A stretch of DNA of 64,000 nt, taken from NCBI GenBank assembly GCA_032716605.1, contig CM064481.1:21446811-21510810 (forward strand), read 5' to 3'. The notes beneath the pieces are model-generated. The model made no database searches, was not told where the DNA came from, and saw nothing but the letters and a program-made list of their open reading frames with translations. Position numbers and translations under genes: made by a program. Numbering within the stretch: the first letter of the stretch is position 1; each line of letters starts with the position of its first letter. Origin of the DNA: Paralithodes platypus. Taxonomy: Eukaryota > Arthropoda > Malacostraca > Decapoda > Lithodidae. Below, in pieces: positions 24,443 through 36,143 of the stretch.

Positions 24443-24965
24443 TTGTGGATTGACACCCTGCCTGAGCTAGGCTATAGGCCTACCCAGCCAAGAAATTATC
24501 TATACGCAGCAAAAATATTCTCTATAGGCTACCCAGTGAAAATATTCTCTAGGCTAGGCCTACCCGTAACCCATAGGCTAAAACTGCAAGCATGCGAGGC
24601 GACTATGTAAACAAAGCGGACGCTACGCCCGTTAACACAACTCTTACCGGAACTAGGAAGTAGGAGGCTGCTTTATTTGGGTGAAATCAGAAAGTGTAAT
24701 TATGAACTCTAGGCTAAATGTCATCGTGCCAAGACGTGCTATGTTCAGTTGTTTGGCGAAATTGGCGGGACGCTTGGCCTTGGTGGGGTGTCTTCTTCTT
24801 CTTCTTCTTTCGAGCTTGCCCGTAGACAGTGTAGATCCACAGGGCTGACTTTTGTATCGGTACTGGCTCAGAAACTTTAGTAAGAGGGAAAGTTTAGAGC
24901 AGAAGGATAGTAATAGGGACAGTTTTTTAGACCTGCCTACCACGTATTCCCCCCCCCGCCCCCAC
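24443..24965. other. Unclassified with (CTT)n and C-rich tracts
   Basis: A (TTC)n tract lies at 24791-24809 and a C-run at ~24950. CTACGCCCGTTAACACAA at 24623 matches a terminus of the fold-back family seen at 27.9-29.5 kb. Confidence 0.4.
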
Positions 24966-25289
24966 CTACCAATTTCTCTTTCTCCATATCTTCTCTAGTG
25001 TCCTCTTCATCTCCATGTCTTGCATTTCCATATCGTTTGTTAGCCCCAGCAATGCCTCTACCCCTCTATCATCTCTCTGCTTTATTTCCTCCCACCTTAG
25101 TTCCCCAACTCTATTACTCATATATCTCTCCAACTCTTTTCTCTCCTCTTCATATTTTTTACATTCTGCTACTATGTGTTCTATATCCTCGACTATTGGG
25201 TGTCCTCCTAGTTCACATTGGTTACAGTGCGGTCCTATCCCATTCCACCTCCTTGTTCTCTCATGTGTCTCTAGAGATCCTGCCCTTGC
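24966..25289 (-). pseudogene. Non-LTR retrotransposon C-terminal fragment
   Basis: The minus strand is open for about 108 codons from 25289 to a TAG at 24966. It begins ARAGSLETHERTRRWN, carries the zinc-binding-like HCNQCELGG...EDIEHIVAEC (C-X2-C-X12-H-X4-C) and ends KIWRKRNW. This Cys-His block is the usual C-terminus of Jockey/I/R1-group LINEs. There is no ATG, because the upstream RT is missing: a MITE A inserted at TTAA 25291 directly against it. The absence of stops suggests limited age. Confidence 0.85.
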
Positions 25290-25290
25290 C

Positions 25291-25681
25291 TTAACCCTTA
25301 ATTGGCGGCGCGTAACTTATGTCGTGTGAAATAAATATGGACTATGTGGCGGTTCACAACTTATGTCGAGCGCCATTTTCAGCACGTAATGTTGCTGAGA
25401 GAGAGAGCTGAGCGGTGGGATGAGCGTAGTAACCTTATAACCGCTCCACACCACCGCGGTGGACCTACTGATTTGAATCCCACCCTTCCCTCCCCTCTCA
25501 CACTCGCTACACAGGGAATTATGTAGGGAAATTACTTAATTACAGGGTTTTTGCACTCGTGTTGCACAATCGTTGCAAGAGAACCAGTGGTCGTACAAGG
25601 ATGGTTCGGGTGTCATTGGAAAGCTCTGTTTACGCCCTTTCAGGGATAGATACTTGTTTTACGCTCTGTGTCTTATTTAGG
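25291..25681 (+). mobile_element. TTAA MITE family A, copy 2, right-truncated
   Basis: Matches the other family A copies from TTAACCCTTAATTGGCGG through GTCTTATTTAGG, then breaks off where an LTR-like terminus begins at 25682. The missing ~95 bp of the right end is not found nearby. Confidence 0.85.
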
Positions 25682-25723
25682 TGTTATGCCCTGTTTTTCT
25701 ACAGGATTAACTTGGGTAATGTG
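25682..25723 (+). mobile_element. Terminal fragment of the long LTR-like repeat (copy C)
   Basis: Forty-two bases starting TGTTATGCCCTGTTTTTCTA are identical to the reverse complement of the right end of copy A. Beyond about 25724 the similarity stops abruptly. Its junction with the MITE at exactly TGTTATGCC supports this as a true element end starting TG. Confidence 0.8.
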
Positions 25724-26461
25724 GGCTCTATCTATGGCAGTATATTGGGGACACCTGCTCCACGGAGCTAACCTATCTCCGCGGAGGGTCCGAGGTCCAC
25801 GTAATTTTAGAGATTGACTATGAAATTTGGATATTTAAGTTAATTACTCGGTTTTAATACATAAAAGAGTGTATAAAATTACAAATTATCTTATTTTCAT
25901 GCATTAAAGTAGCAAACATTACTAATAACAAATTTATATAATGGTGAAAATAGCGTTTACCGTACGTCGTCTGCAGAGTCTTTGCCATGTAAACAAATAT
26001 TTGGTGAATGACTTCATTATAATCTAAAACATACATCCTCCCCTTTTAGTGCAAAGTAAACTTTATTTAAATGTATAAGAGGATATCTTGGAAGAATTAG
26101 GTTAGGCTATGTATAACTTTAGTTATTGTAACATGAACAGTGCTTCATTCAGTAGTTACGCAGGCCCTAGGCCTAGTAAGAACATTATTTCGCGGACGAT
26201 GTTGGCTAACTTCGAATTTCACCAAATGTCCTTGACATTATTATAGTAGGCTAGGCTTAAAGTGGTAGTTATGTACATTTTGGAAACATTTTCCGAAATT
26301 TCTTAATGAATAAATGAGAGGAGTAGGCTAGTCTAGATAGGCTGAGGTTTGCAGGTTAGCCTAACCTTACCTTTTAGTTAACCTAAATCTTAAATGATAG
26401 GCTAGGTCTAGCAGTAGGCTAGCCTAGCTGCTATTAGCCTAACCTAAGTTGATAGCCTATA
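25724..26461. other. Unclassified AT-rich DNA
   Basis: Probably the continuation of the copy C element plus flank. Many TAGGCTA-type motifs occur at 26220-26460. No gene is seen. Confidence 0.35.
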
Positions 26462-26469
26462 GTAAATTA

Positions 26470-26607
26470 GGTCAATATTTACGAGTCACACCACAGCTGG
26501 AATCTCATTTCTAATGGTAGTTTTGGGTTCCTATCATTCTATGTTTCATTACTATATACTTTTTATCCACCGGAAAATATTATTTTTTCTTGTTTTTTTA
26601 GGCCTAG

Positions 26608-26645
<38 letters not shown>

Positions 26646-26739
26646 CATTAACCTAACCTAAAAACCTAACCTAACCTAACCTAAATGTATTTGGGGGCTA
26701 TTAGGTTAGGTTAGGTTAGGTTTTTTGGTTAGGTTAATG

Positions 26740-26781
<42 letters not shown>

Positions 26782-26889
26782 CGGTGGATAAAAAGTATAT
26801 ATCCTAGCAAAGAAGCATAGAATGGTAGGAACCCAAAACTACCGTTAAAAATGAGATCCCAGCTGTGGTGTGACTCGTAAATATTGACC
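26470..26889. mobile_element. Palindromic fold-back element with telomere-like core, copy 2
   Basis: Same family as the 24038 copy, 420 bp. The perfect 8-bp duplication GTAAATTA flanks it (26462-26469 and 26890-26897). The arms include a long T-run (26609-26643) and the matching A-run (26742-26777), and the core has CCTAA and TTAGG repeats facing each other. The outermost ~110 bp of each arm are nearly identical to copy 1. Confidence 0.93.
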
Positions 26890-26897
26890 GTAAATTA

Positions 26898-27896
26898 GTT
26901 TATGGATTAGGCCTATACCGATTAGTTTTGTCATTGTATACTATAGCCTATGCTTAAAACTGTTTGGTGATTCTTTATACTAGTGACTTCCATCTGTTTT
27001 ACCATAAAGAATAGGTTTAATTTAGGTTAGGCCCTGGTCCTATTCTACATTGTATACAAACTGGTAATTAGCTTATAGGAAAAGGCTCGCACTCTTATTT
27101 TTCATGTTCTTTCTTCCAGATTTTGATAAATTAGTGTTTCCATGGTTTTAGTTAAGCTATAGGCTAGGCCTAATTCAAATGTGGAATACAAGATGGGCTA
27201 TTGTATGATTTGTATCACAGTATCCACTGGACCACTTGAAACTGTTTGGTCATTCTTTACACATCTGCCTTCTATTTTTATATATTCTAGGCCTCTTCAA
27301 GATTGTTACGATTGTACAATACAAGATTAAGAAGGTATTGCAATACCGGACCGATATTTAAATGCACATCGAATACCGCAACATAGGCTAGGTCTATTAT
27401 AGTATTAGCCTATACCGGTACCAGATAGAACATTTTAGTTGGTGAGCGTCGGTAGCGTGAACATGGCTTGGGTGGTATTTTTTGATAAGAGTTGTGTCAG
27501 CGGGCATAGGCCACCGTCGCTTAGATCAGGCCTACATAAGTTATACACTCGCAGTTATGCTCGCTTCTAATTTGACTGCTGTTGGAAAATATTACAGAAA
27601 CTACCGGTACCACTAATTTTACCATGGTTTTTCTCTTCGGTTTTAGCTAGTTTTCATCATTATACAGTTGTTGAAATTAGTTACAATCCCCGGAAAAAGT
27701 TTTTCCCCATTAATCAACGATCTTAAAGCACTCAGATGTAGGCTAGCCTAGGCCTATGTCATTTTCAGAGTAAACAAAAAATTGCCTTGGGATAGGCCTA
27801 CAGGTTGGGTTGAGGCCCTCCACCCTCCATGACTTATTTGAAATCAGATTATCAGCATATATTTTGCCAGGAAGGGGTTTAATAAGAATTTGGCAA
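26898..27896. other. Unclassified
   Basis: No supported gene. CAGCGGGCATAGG near 27501 may be a relic of the fold-back family that follows. Confidence 0.35.
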
Positions 27897-29550
27897 GAAT
27901 GTTAAGTGCGGGCGTACCGCCAGCCTTGTTTACACTACGCGTAGTGGTGTCGGACCTTTCCAATCGTGTTCCCGTCTATTTTGACTGCCTTTGGATATAA
28001 AAATACATTAGCCTAACCAAACAACCTAACCTAACCTAACCTAGTATTCATGTAGTAATGACAGGGGGCAAATAGCAGAAAATATAGCGTCGAAATAGAC
28101 GGAAACGTAACTGCGAGCGCACAACATGACGACCGTACGCCCGAAAACTACATCCATCCCAAGAATTTTATTGCTGTCAATAGGGTTTCTGTTTTTACAG
28201 TGCTTCATATAGTGCACATAAAATGGATTTCCGGTGGACCGTTGAAACAAATTTTGGCAAGAATGTTAAGAGCGGGCGTACCGCCATCATTGTTTACACT
28301 TCGTGTAGTGGCGTCAGACCTTTGCCATGATGTTCCTGTCTATTTTGACTGCCTTTGGATACAATAATATGTTGAGGGCCCCCCCCCCCCCCACGACATA
28401 TTGCCAGCAGGGGAAAAATAACCGAAAAAAATCGCCGTCAAAATAGACGCGAACTTGAACCACGGCGATCGAAAAATGTAAACATGACGGCGGAGGCGGC
28501 GGACGCTTGCAGTCAGGTTCCCATCTATTTTGAATGCCATTGGATACAATAGTATGTTGAGGGGGCTTTGCCCCCCCTCACCCCCCATGACATATTGTCA
28601 TCATCATATATATTGCCAGCAGGGGGCAAATAACAGAAAAAATCGCCGTCAAAATAGACGCGAAGTTAACCGCGGCGATCGTCCTATGTAAACATGACGA
28701 CCGTACACCCGGTAACTACTGTACATCCATCCCCAAATTTTAATATGATCTTTGCAACATCCTTATTCTATAATACCCTTCAAATATTGGGAAAAAAATA
28801 GCGGTAGCTTTGGTAATAAGCACCATATTATTTTGTTACATGCTGTGGGATACAATAATAGGTTGAGAGGGGGCTTTGCCCCACTCACCCCCCATGACGT
28901 ATTGTCATTATCAGATTGTAGGCTATACTGTATATATTACCAGCAGGGGGCAAATAACAGCTGGTCAAAGGATAAATTATTAAAAAAAAAAAAAAAAAAA
29001 TCAAATTAGATGTGAATGTTACTGCGAGAGTGCGACTTTTGCAAACTAAGCGACGATACGCCCGTTAACACAACCCTTGCCTATAATATTTACATTGCAC
29101 GGGAAGGATGTAGTATGGTCGTCATGTCTACATAGGTCGATCGCCGCAGTTAAGTTCCCGTCTATTTTGACGGCGATTTTTTTTTCTATTTGCCCCCTGC
29201 TGGCAATGTATATGATGACAATAAGTTGAGGGGGGGCAAAGTCCCCCTCAGCCTATTATTCTTATCAAAGGCAGTCAAAATAAATGGGAACATGATAGCG
29301 AGTGTCCGCCGCTGCTGCTCCGCATAGTGTTAACAAGGCGGGCAGTACGCCCGAACACTACATCCTTGCCCATTACACTATCAGTTACATTCGCGTCTAA
29401 GCATCCTATGCCCATTCGCTGGCCGCAGCTGTAGGATACTATATAGATTATAGATGGAGAGGGACTACTTATTATCATCCATCATCATACACATTGCCAG
29501 CAGGGTACAAATTACAGTTGGCCATGAGATACTTAGACGTGAGTGTAATT
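27897..29550. repeat. Cluster of fold-back elements in both orientations (family F)
   Basis: At least five ~220-260-bp segments share blocks in fixed order: GCGGGCGTACCGCC, GTTTACACT.CG.GTAGTGGYG, GTCTATTTTGACTGCC, a C-rich CACCCCCCATGACATATTG, GCCAGCAGGGGGCAAATA, GTCAAAATAGACG, and AACATGACGACCGTACGCCCG. The last block is the inverted form of the first, so each unit folds back on itself. Units near 27902, 28266, 28500 and 28850 run forward; those at ~29110-29290 and 29290-29530 are inverted. Several ends coincide with TTAA. Non-coding. A run of four CCTAA-like repeats at 28025-28042 lies inside. Confidence 0.75.
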
Positions 29551-29719
29551 ATAGCGTAACCCCACTAGGCTACGTTCATGCTCTATAATTATAATGTTCT
29601 ATCCGGTACAATATGCTTTTTCAATCTGAATTTAAGTACCGGTACCGTATTATATTGGTTCCTAATCTCATATCATACAATCTAGAATATCTTTTTAAGG
29701 TAACAAAACAGAAGGAAGA

Positions 29720-29960
29720 AGTATATCTATCGATCTATCTATCTATTGCCGGACATTGTGATCCCCGAATGGGTGGCCACAAACGAAACGGCCCCCTCCT
29801 CCTAAACAGCACCGCCTTCACGCATATGCTTCTTCACTTCATCCTTCCACCTCTCTCTCGGTTTACCTCTCCCTCTCTGTCCTTCCACCTCGCTCTCGTA
29901 CACCCTCTTAATTATTCTCTCGCTTCCCATACCTTTATTCAGCTTGGGAATGTTGAAAAC
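29720..29960 (-). pseudogene. RTE-B LINE 3' end fragment
   Basis: The (TATC)n tail at 29728-29747 is followed by GGGTGGCCAC and a stretch corresponding to the C-terminal codons of the RTE-B copy at 43300. It is truncated after about 240 bp. Confidence 0.75.
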
Positions 29961-30569
29961 TCCATGTTTCTAAGTTTCTTTGTGCTCACTTTATCACTGC
30001 TTGAGCGGCAGCAAGAATTTCAGCCTTTCTCTATGTGACTCCACACCCCACACGCACTTCTCACATTATTCCTTTACACTCCTATCACTCCTGGTCTATG
30101 TCTCTACAAAACTTCCATTCTTCACTACTGTATGTTAATGTTTGGATTACAGGTCTCCCTCACTAGCCGATGCCCCAATTTATGATATTGTCAGCCTATT
30201 GGATTTTAGGTGTTTGGGTTGGCTGGTCCTAGAACTCATTCCCATTTACCCCATTAATTTTAGGGTTTACTATATGATTTTTCTATTCACGATGGAGTTT
30301 CAGGAACGTAACCCTTCGTAATCGTAAATCAAGGGAGACCTGTATAATGCAGTGACTTCTTTACTTTCACACTCACCACCCTATTCCTTGTCATTGCTTT
30401 CAGCACTCCTACAACCCTCCTCCCCTGCTGTACCCTCTCTCTCACTTCATCTTCTATACTCCCTTATCAGACTGCCCCAATTCAATAAAGGTAGCCTACC
30501 TAATTGAGCTGACATTCATGACACACACTCAGTTACTGTATACCTCTCAAAGACTATACTGTAATCTTA

Positions 30570-31868
30570 CTCTATACCACATTGAGTAAAGCATTTGATA
30601 ATGTGAATCACTTTAAGCTAGGTAATATGTTACTGGAGAGGGAGGTCCCCCCTGACTTAGTATGGTATTCTTATTAATGACTTATCTTAGAAATCAGTGG
30701 GCTAGACTACTTGGCACGGTGAAAAAGGTGAATATTTTTCTATTGAACAGGGGGGAATTCTCTCTCCAATGCTGTTTAAGTTGTATATTGATTATACTAT
30801 TAGAGACTTTTCAAATATTCAAATGGGTTGCCGCCTTTGGTTTTCTAAGACTGAATATTTTGGCCTACGCAGATGATATTGTCCTATTAGCGGATTCAAA
30901 ATGTAATTTAGAAATAATATGTCAGAAATTTGAAGAAGAAATAACTAGTCTACAACTAAAGATTAATAGGAATAAATATATACAGTATGTGTTATACTGT
31001 ATTTGAAAACAAAACTTAACAGTCATAAGAATCAGTTAAATGTAAATATTTTAGGATATGAAGTAGTCAGTAGCTTACCTACAAGTACAGTATCTAGGGC
31101 ATATGATACAGAGTAATCTTAAAGATCTTCTGATGTAGAAATGAGATTGAAGAGTTTTTATGCTAAATCAAATGCTATTTTTAGGAGGTTTAACTTTGTT
31201 AACTCTAAGACGTTATTATTCCTGTTTAATTCATTCTGTTTACCTGACTATGGATTGCAATTATGGAACATGGAGGATATTTTTAATTGTCAAATCTTTA
31301 AGCCATTTAGTATAGCATTTTCTAATGCAAATACAAAAATTTCAAAAGTTCCAAGATATACGGTACAATTTGTCACAGTGTGATGAAGAAAAATGGTAAA
31401 CTTTTACTTAGGCATCTAGTTTCATTAAATTATTTATACAAGCCAGGTACTTTAAACACACATTTCAGAAGACAAATGTTGTACTTAGTCTATGTCTACC
31501 ATATTTAAAAGAAAGCTTGCATTATAGAAAAGTTACTGATTACTTTAAAACTATGTATGAAATCGATCTACAAGGTAATGATTTAGACATAATAAAATCT
31601 AGAATTACCTGGGTACAGAACCACGAACCAATTACAGGTGTGGCTCTTAATTAAATAAGAAAATTCTAAGCTTTTCTCTTGTAATTATATATTTAAGTTC
31701 CACTATAATTTTAATATGTGTACTTTTATACTTTGGAGTTTTTTTTTATTAACATTCTTTTAACCACTTACGATGGCAATTTGTGTTTAATTTAAAATGG
31801 TTATCTTTCTCTATATTTAACAATATATGTATTGTATAATATGAAATAAAGCTGGATTGACATTGACC
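30570..31868 (+). pseudogene. Degenerate non-LTR (CR1-like) reverse transcriptase with 3' end
   Basis: A mosaic of frames contains LSKAFDNVNHFKL and REVPPDLV, GGILSPMLFKLYID with a frameshift, the catalytic AYADDIVLLAD, then IFRRFNFVNSK...LFLFNSFCLPDYGLQLWN. The 3' UTR ends with AATAAAGCTGGATTGACATTGACC, i.e. a polyadenylation-like signal and a short ATTGAC repeat, a CR1/L2-type ending. Several stops and shifts make it clearly dead. The 5' half is absent. Confidence 0.8.
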
Positions 31869-31990
31869 TTCAACTTGTTTCTCACCTGCAGCCCCAAACA
31901 TATTTGCCAGACACTGCAACTCCCATTCATTATCGCTCATCAGAACTGTATCATCAACAAACAGTAGTACAGTATTTGCAACTACCACTC
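31869..31990 (-). pseudogene. RTE-B reverse transcriptase fragment
   Basis: The minus frame reads LLFVDDTVLMSDNEWEL.CLANMFG, matching the palm of RTE-B (LFAKDTVLMSDSEWELQGLVNMFG at ~38635). The catalytic YADD has become FVDD. It abuts the CR1-like 3' end. Confidence 0.8.
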
Positions 31991-31994
31991 ACTC

Positions 31995-32822
31995 CCCTTC
32001 CTTACCTGAGATACTTCAACATCCACTGCTCTTTCTTATAATAAAACAGGAAACAGCATATTAGTCTTCATTATTCAGCCTCCTGATACATTTATTGGCC
32101 CTCATTACATCTTTCAATTGTGTGATGCTTCATATTATAATTGAGCTCTAGGACATCATAACTAATATCAGATCTGGTGTGATTACTCATCCAACCCAGT
32201 TTGCCTATCTGGCCCCTCATTTCTTCTGTTTTTGTTTAATTCTTCCTTCCTTTCTACCCTTTACTCTGATTACTTCATTCAGATAAGCATTTTGGTCAAG
32301 ATAAATGCCCTCTTCACTCTTCCTAAAGTCTAATCCAATGTAGGCTACCTGAAGGATTACACTGACTACTGTCCTAACTTGAACTTATTGTTTTATTCTA
32401 CTGATGACATTATGAAACATCAGTGTTCCTCCCCAGACAAAATCATCCACATGCATAAGTAGAAAACCTGATAGTTTGTTATCATACCAGTAAAAACCAG
32501 CAGGGTCAACAATCCAGATTGTGAAGCAACTTTCTTACAGTAAGATACTACTCTTTTGAGGCATCATTCAGACTGTAAACCCATTTCTTCAATCTCCACA
32601 AAATCTGATCAAGGGAGTTTGCTTCTTTAGGTGGTTTTAAGTTAACCTTTAGGTGTAAAACTTCACTGCTATAAAGCTGTCTTCACATTAATGGAATTAT
32701 ATTGCCACTGATTAGTTGCCATGATTGAAATTCTCAGGACTTCTTTACTAACTGTGGGAGAATCAGTTTTAGTGCATTCAGACTCTTCAAGCCCTCTTGC
32801 AACTAACCTGGCTTTAATTAAA
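31995..32822 (-). pseudogene. Ty1/copia (GalEa-like) reverse transcriptase relic
   Basis: On the minus strand from 32822: LIKARLVARGLEE, TKTDSPTVSKEVLRI, INVKTAL, then in another frame PPKEAN and LWRLKKWVYSLNDASKE, DPAGFYWYDNKLSG, the catalytic HVDDFVWGG, and finally YIGLDFRKSEEGIYLDQNAYL. This is the standard order of a copia RT. The HVDDF.WGG form is typical of GalEa-type copia elements known from crustaceans. At least five stops or shifts; no LTR is visible. Confidence 0.85.
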
Positions 32823-33815
32823 TAATGGCTCGCCACTCGTCAGCCTGTCTCCTACTACAGTCATTGCTCGCCGACAGAATTCAAGAATTCATCCACTCTT
32901 ATGCTGAAATATGCTCGGCTTCTATTGTTAATCAGTAGATCCAATGAACACAGAGGGCAGACTGAAACACTTGTGTGCAAATAGACAGTTTATATGATAG
33001 CAATAAAACAGCCGGCCATTGTCCTGGCGCCCGCTCCATTTATCATATAAAACAAACAATAACACAGCGATAACCACACAAAATATGAAAATATAAACAT
33101 TAGAATACTTTACTTTTTGTCTATATTCAACACACAGGTGCCTATGGAGCAGATAATGTGTATGTGAAAAGGTGAATTTGCACATTTTCAATGTACAGTA
33201 TATATTATTCCATACATAGAAAATGCATGCATTCACTTATCTTCACACACACACATGCTCCACTCTTCGGGATCCTGTGCTTGGAAAGAGTCATCTGATC
33301 ATCACTGAGATAAATGACAAATTTACAAGTACAAGTACAGTACTGTACTAAATTTTTGAGGAACTCAAAATTGCACTTGTGATAATTCCATGAACTGTTT
33401 TTGTTTTTAGTTTAATAAGTATCCTACTATATATAGCTACAGTACGGCTGTTATGGTTAAGTTAAGTAAAATTGCAGTTCATTCATACATTATTGCAATT
33501 CTAAGTCAATTGCTTTTTTTAGCAAACATTAGAGGCTGGTTAAATGTAGGCTACAGTACAGTACTGTACTGTAAAATGGGGTGACTTCGGACATAGGTTG
33601 ACTCGAAGTATAATAGGACGAAAGTTGAGATGGTAACAAATTGTTGAAAATAGTAGCAAGCAAAGTGTTCTTGGTATCAAAATGTTCAAAATTTCAAGTT
33701 TTAATAATGGAATAACTTACTCTCTGAAGTCAATAATCAAAATCTTATATTTTTACAAAAAATCAAACATTGAACAGAACATATTTTTATCTTGCATATT
33801 TGATCATATGTCACT
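32823..33815. other. Unclassified AT-rich DNA
   Basis: Contains short ACAGTACAGTACTGTACTGT palindromic runs (33554-33573 and similar near 33336), a microsatellite-like motif scattered over the window. A 102-codon minus frame at 33236-32928 has no recognisable feature. Confidence 0.35.
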
Positions 33816-34267
33816 TGAATGGGAACATGTAAAGAACTTCATACGATATAGTGATTTTGTACTTGTCTAGGCCATAATAAATTATTGATTTTTCCTTGTG
33901 GATTTTGAGCAAATCATCATCTGGAGTATGCCTCGCCAGGTTTGCTTAAGGGGCAGTCTCTTGCCTTGGAAATTGACCGTGAGGGTATTACATTTATGGC
34001 TGATATTGTATCAAGACTGTTGGGGAGTTAATTGTTTATTTTAATAAGTGGTATGTATGTATGTAGGCTACTGTATATCGCAATCCACTTTGTCATATCT
34101 TTTTTCAAATCCATGAATGCTGTATACATACTGTTTAACTTATGAGGCGAGGCATACTCCAGATGATGATTTGCTCAAAATGCACAAGGAAAAATAAATA
34201 ATTTATTATGGCCTAGACAAGTATAAAATCACTATATAGAATGAAGTTCTTTACATGTTCCCATTCA
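33816..34267. repeat. Inverted repeat / fold-back element, 122-bp arms
   Basis: The left arm (33816-33937, TGAATGGGAACATGTAAAGA to GGAGTATGCCTCGCC) is repeated inverted at 34146-34267 with a few small differences; the spacer is ~208 bp. I saw no clear target duplication, so it may be a fold-back transposon or a local inverted duplication. Confidence 0.88.
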
Positions 34268-34399
34268 TGCACAAAAGGATTGCCTCAGTAATGCGCTCAG
34301 CACTCTCTGAGGGTCACCGGCCACGGAAGCAAAAATAATTCCATGGGAAATCAAAGAAGTAATGCTGTAGAACCTCGCAGTCGCTAGCGTTAAAAAGAT

Positions 34400-34985
34400 T
34401 TACAGTACTGTATAAGCAGAAGGATTAGAGGTTAGAAATAAGTCAAGAATGTTGGGCTGAACTAACTGTTCTAGGTCATTTAGGATAGAAAAGATGTAGG
34501 CTTGGTCACCAGGTTGGTCAGTGAAAAGAGAGGAGAGCCATTGGTGGTGATTAACATTGAAATCTCCTAAGATGGAGATGTCAGGGAAGGGAGAGATGGA
34601 TACAATGTGTTCCATAATAGAAGTAAGATAGTCAAAGACTTTTGGATAGTCAGTAGAATTAGGGGAGAGATATGCAACACATATATTTAGTGAGAAATTG
34701 ATAGATAGGTTAAGCCAGAAAGTTGACAATTCAGAGGAGTCAAAGCTGGGAACACAAGAGCAAGTAAGACTGTTGCATACGTAAACACAGCATTCACCTT
34801 TGGCTTTGAATTGAAGATAGAGATAGTAGGAGGATACAGAGAAGGGATTGCTCTTACTGAAGTATTTCGCGACACTGACCGCTTTAGAGTTGTCTCGCTC
34901 ATGTATGAGTGAGGAGAGAGGTAGAGGAGGGTGACTGAGCGTATTTGAGGTGGGAAGGAAAGGGGAGGGATAAAGTAGAATAAAG
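34400..34985 (-). pseudogene. LINE endonuclease (EEP) domain fragment
   Basis: The minus strand reads FSLNICVAYLSPNSTDYP, then ISILGDFNVNHHQWL with the catalytic D-x-N, FTDQPGDQAYIFSILNDLEQLVQ and NILDLFLTSNPSAY. This is an apurinic-like endonuclease domain of a Jockey/CR1-group LINE. Upstream codons (NHYLYLQFKAKG, CVYVCNSL) are in another frame, so there is at least one shift near 34690. The terminal SDH motif and all RT are missing. Confidence 0.82.
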
Positions 34986-35086
34986 AAGGAGGGGGGAAGT
35001 TAAGGTAGAAAGGGGGGGGGGGGAGGAGTGGGATGGGAGTGATGAGACACATGTAAGGGGGAGAGAGGAGGTGGTGGTAAGGAGTC

Positions 35087-35642
35087 ATGCCACCTAATCA
35101 CATATGCTTCTATTTCACCAGCACTGGTGTATTTTTTGTTATAATTTTCATGAAGGAACGTCGCATTCGCTCAGTAAAACATTCCAAGATTAAAGTCGAC
35201 ACACTTTGGGTAAACAGTGAGTTGAAAAGACACATCAATTCCTTTTGTACTAAGTTTCTTGACAGGATCATGGGCTATCGCTGGCACGATTACATCTCAA
35301 ATCAGCGACCTCTCTGTGAAATCGATACAAAATATACTAATTGCATGGTCCGTGAACACCAACTTCGGCTATATGGGCATGTGCTTTGCCTCCCTGAAGT
35401 GAACCCTGCTAACCAGGTGGTCTCTACAGAGGAGAATCCTGAGTGGAGGAGGCCTATGGGAAGAGCATGGAACACAACTCATGACTGAGGCAAGTCGACT
35501 AATCTTGAGATTGGATGCTTGATATGGGCCAGGTAGATGCCTGGAGTCTCACCCGGGGGGATTCTCCAGAGTGAAGTTGGAGGGTGAGTTCGGCTGCGCA
35601 CTGTCACGGTGTATGCCACCATTGATTGATTGATTAATTAAT
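35087..35642 (+). pseudogene. RTE-D LINE C-terminus with (ATTG)n tail
   Basis: The frame contains SELKRHINSFCTKFLDRIMGYRWHDYISNQ, MVREHQLRLYGHVL, PANQVVS and NPEWRRPMGRAW, a well-conserved RTE C-terminal block (expected RIMGYRW, QLRLYGHV, NPEWRRPRGRP). The coding sequence stops at 35488, and the decayed remainder runs to an (ATTG)n tail at about 35621-35636. It is 5'-truncated. Confidence 0.82.
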
Positions 35643-35689
35643 CCCTTACTTGCCATGCCCTCTCTCCATCTTCTGAACTTGGCCTCGGC

Positions 35690-36045
35690 ATCACGCACAC
35701 TATCTACGATAAGTCATCTGCATATAACAGTTCCCAGGGGAGTCCAACTCAACAATCTCCAGACAGTGCCTCCAGAACCATAGCAAAGATGAGGGGACTT
35801 AATACAGAGCCCTGGTGGACTCCAACACAAACTGTAAACTCCTCACTTGGTACACTTTTCAACCTCACTGCCGTTCGTGAGTCCTTGTACATCTTCATTA
35901 TCACACCCATCAACCATTCTTCTAGGCCAATTTTTCTCATAGCCCACTGTACAACATCTCTGGGCACTTTATCAAAGGCCTTCTCAAGGTCTACAAACAC
36001 AAAGTACAGATCCCTAACTTTAAGTACATATTTTTCCTGCTGCTG
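35690..36045 (-). pseudogene. RTE-E reverse transcriptase fragment
   Basis: The minus frame from ~36045 reads QEKYVLKVRDLYFVFVDLEKAFDKVPRD, then EEWLMGVIMKMYKDSRTAVR, VGVHQGSVLSPLIFAMVLEAL, ending near the palm (ELLYADDL in a shifted frame). These are RT motifs A and B of an RTE-group LINE distinct from RTE-A and RTE-B. Fragment only. Confidence 0.82.
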
Positions 36046-36143
36046 CCAGACTATGAAGATAGTATCGATTGTAGGCTACCACATCCTGGCCAAAAAAGAC
36101 GTGGGTTCAGACCTTATGATCTAATCTTTAATAAATAAACCTG

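Noticed and set aside
24998..25329. Plus-strand frames of ~100 codons rich in Ser/Leu/Pro
   Set aside because: They are the antisense of the LINE C-terminus (24966-25289), which has a real Cys-His motif.
32928..33236. 102-codon minus frame with a possible membrane segment
   Set aside because: AT-rich background, no homology recognised and no splice context; chance is likely.
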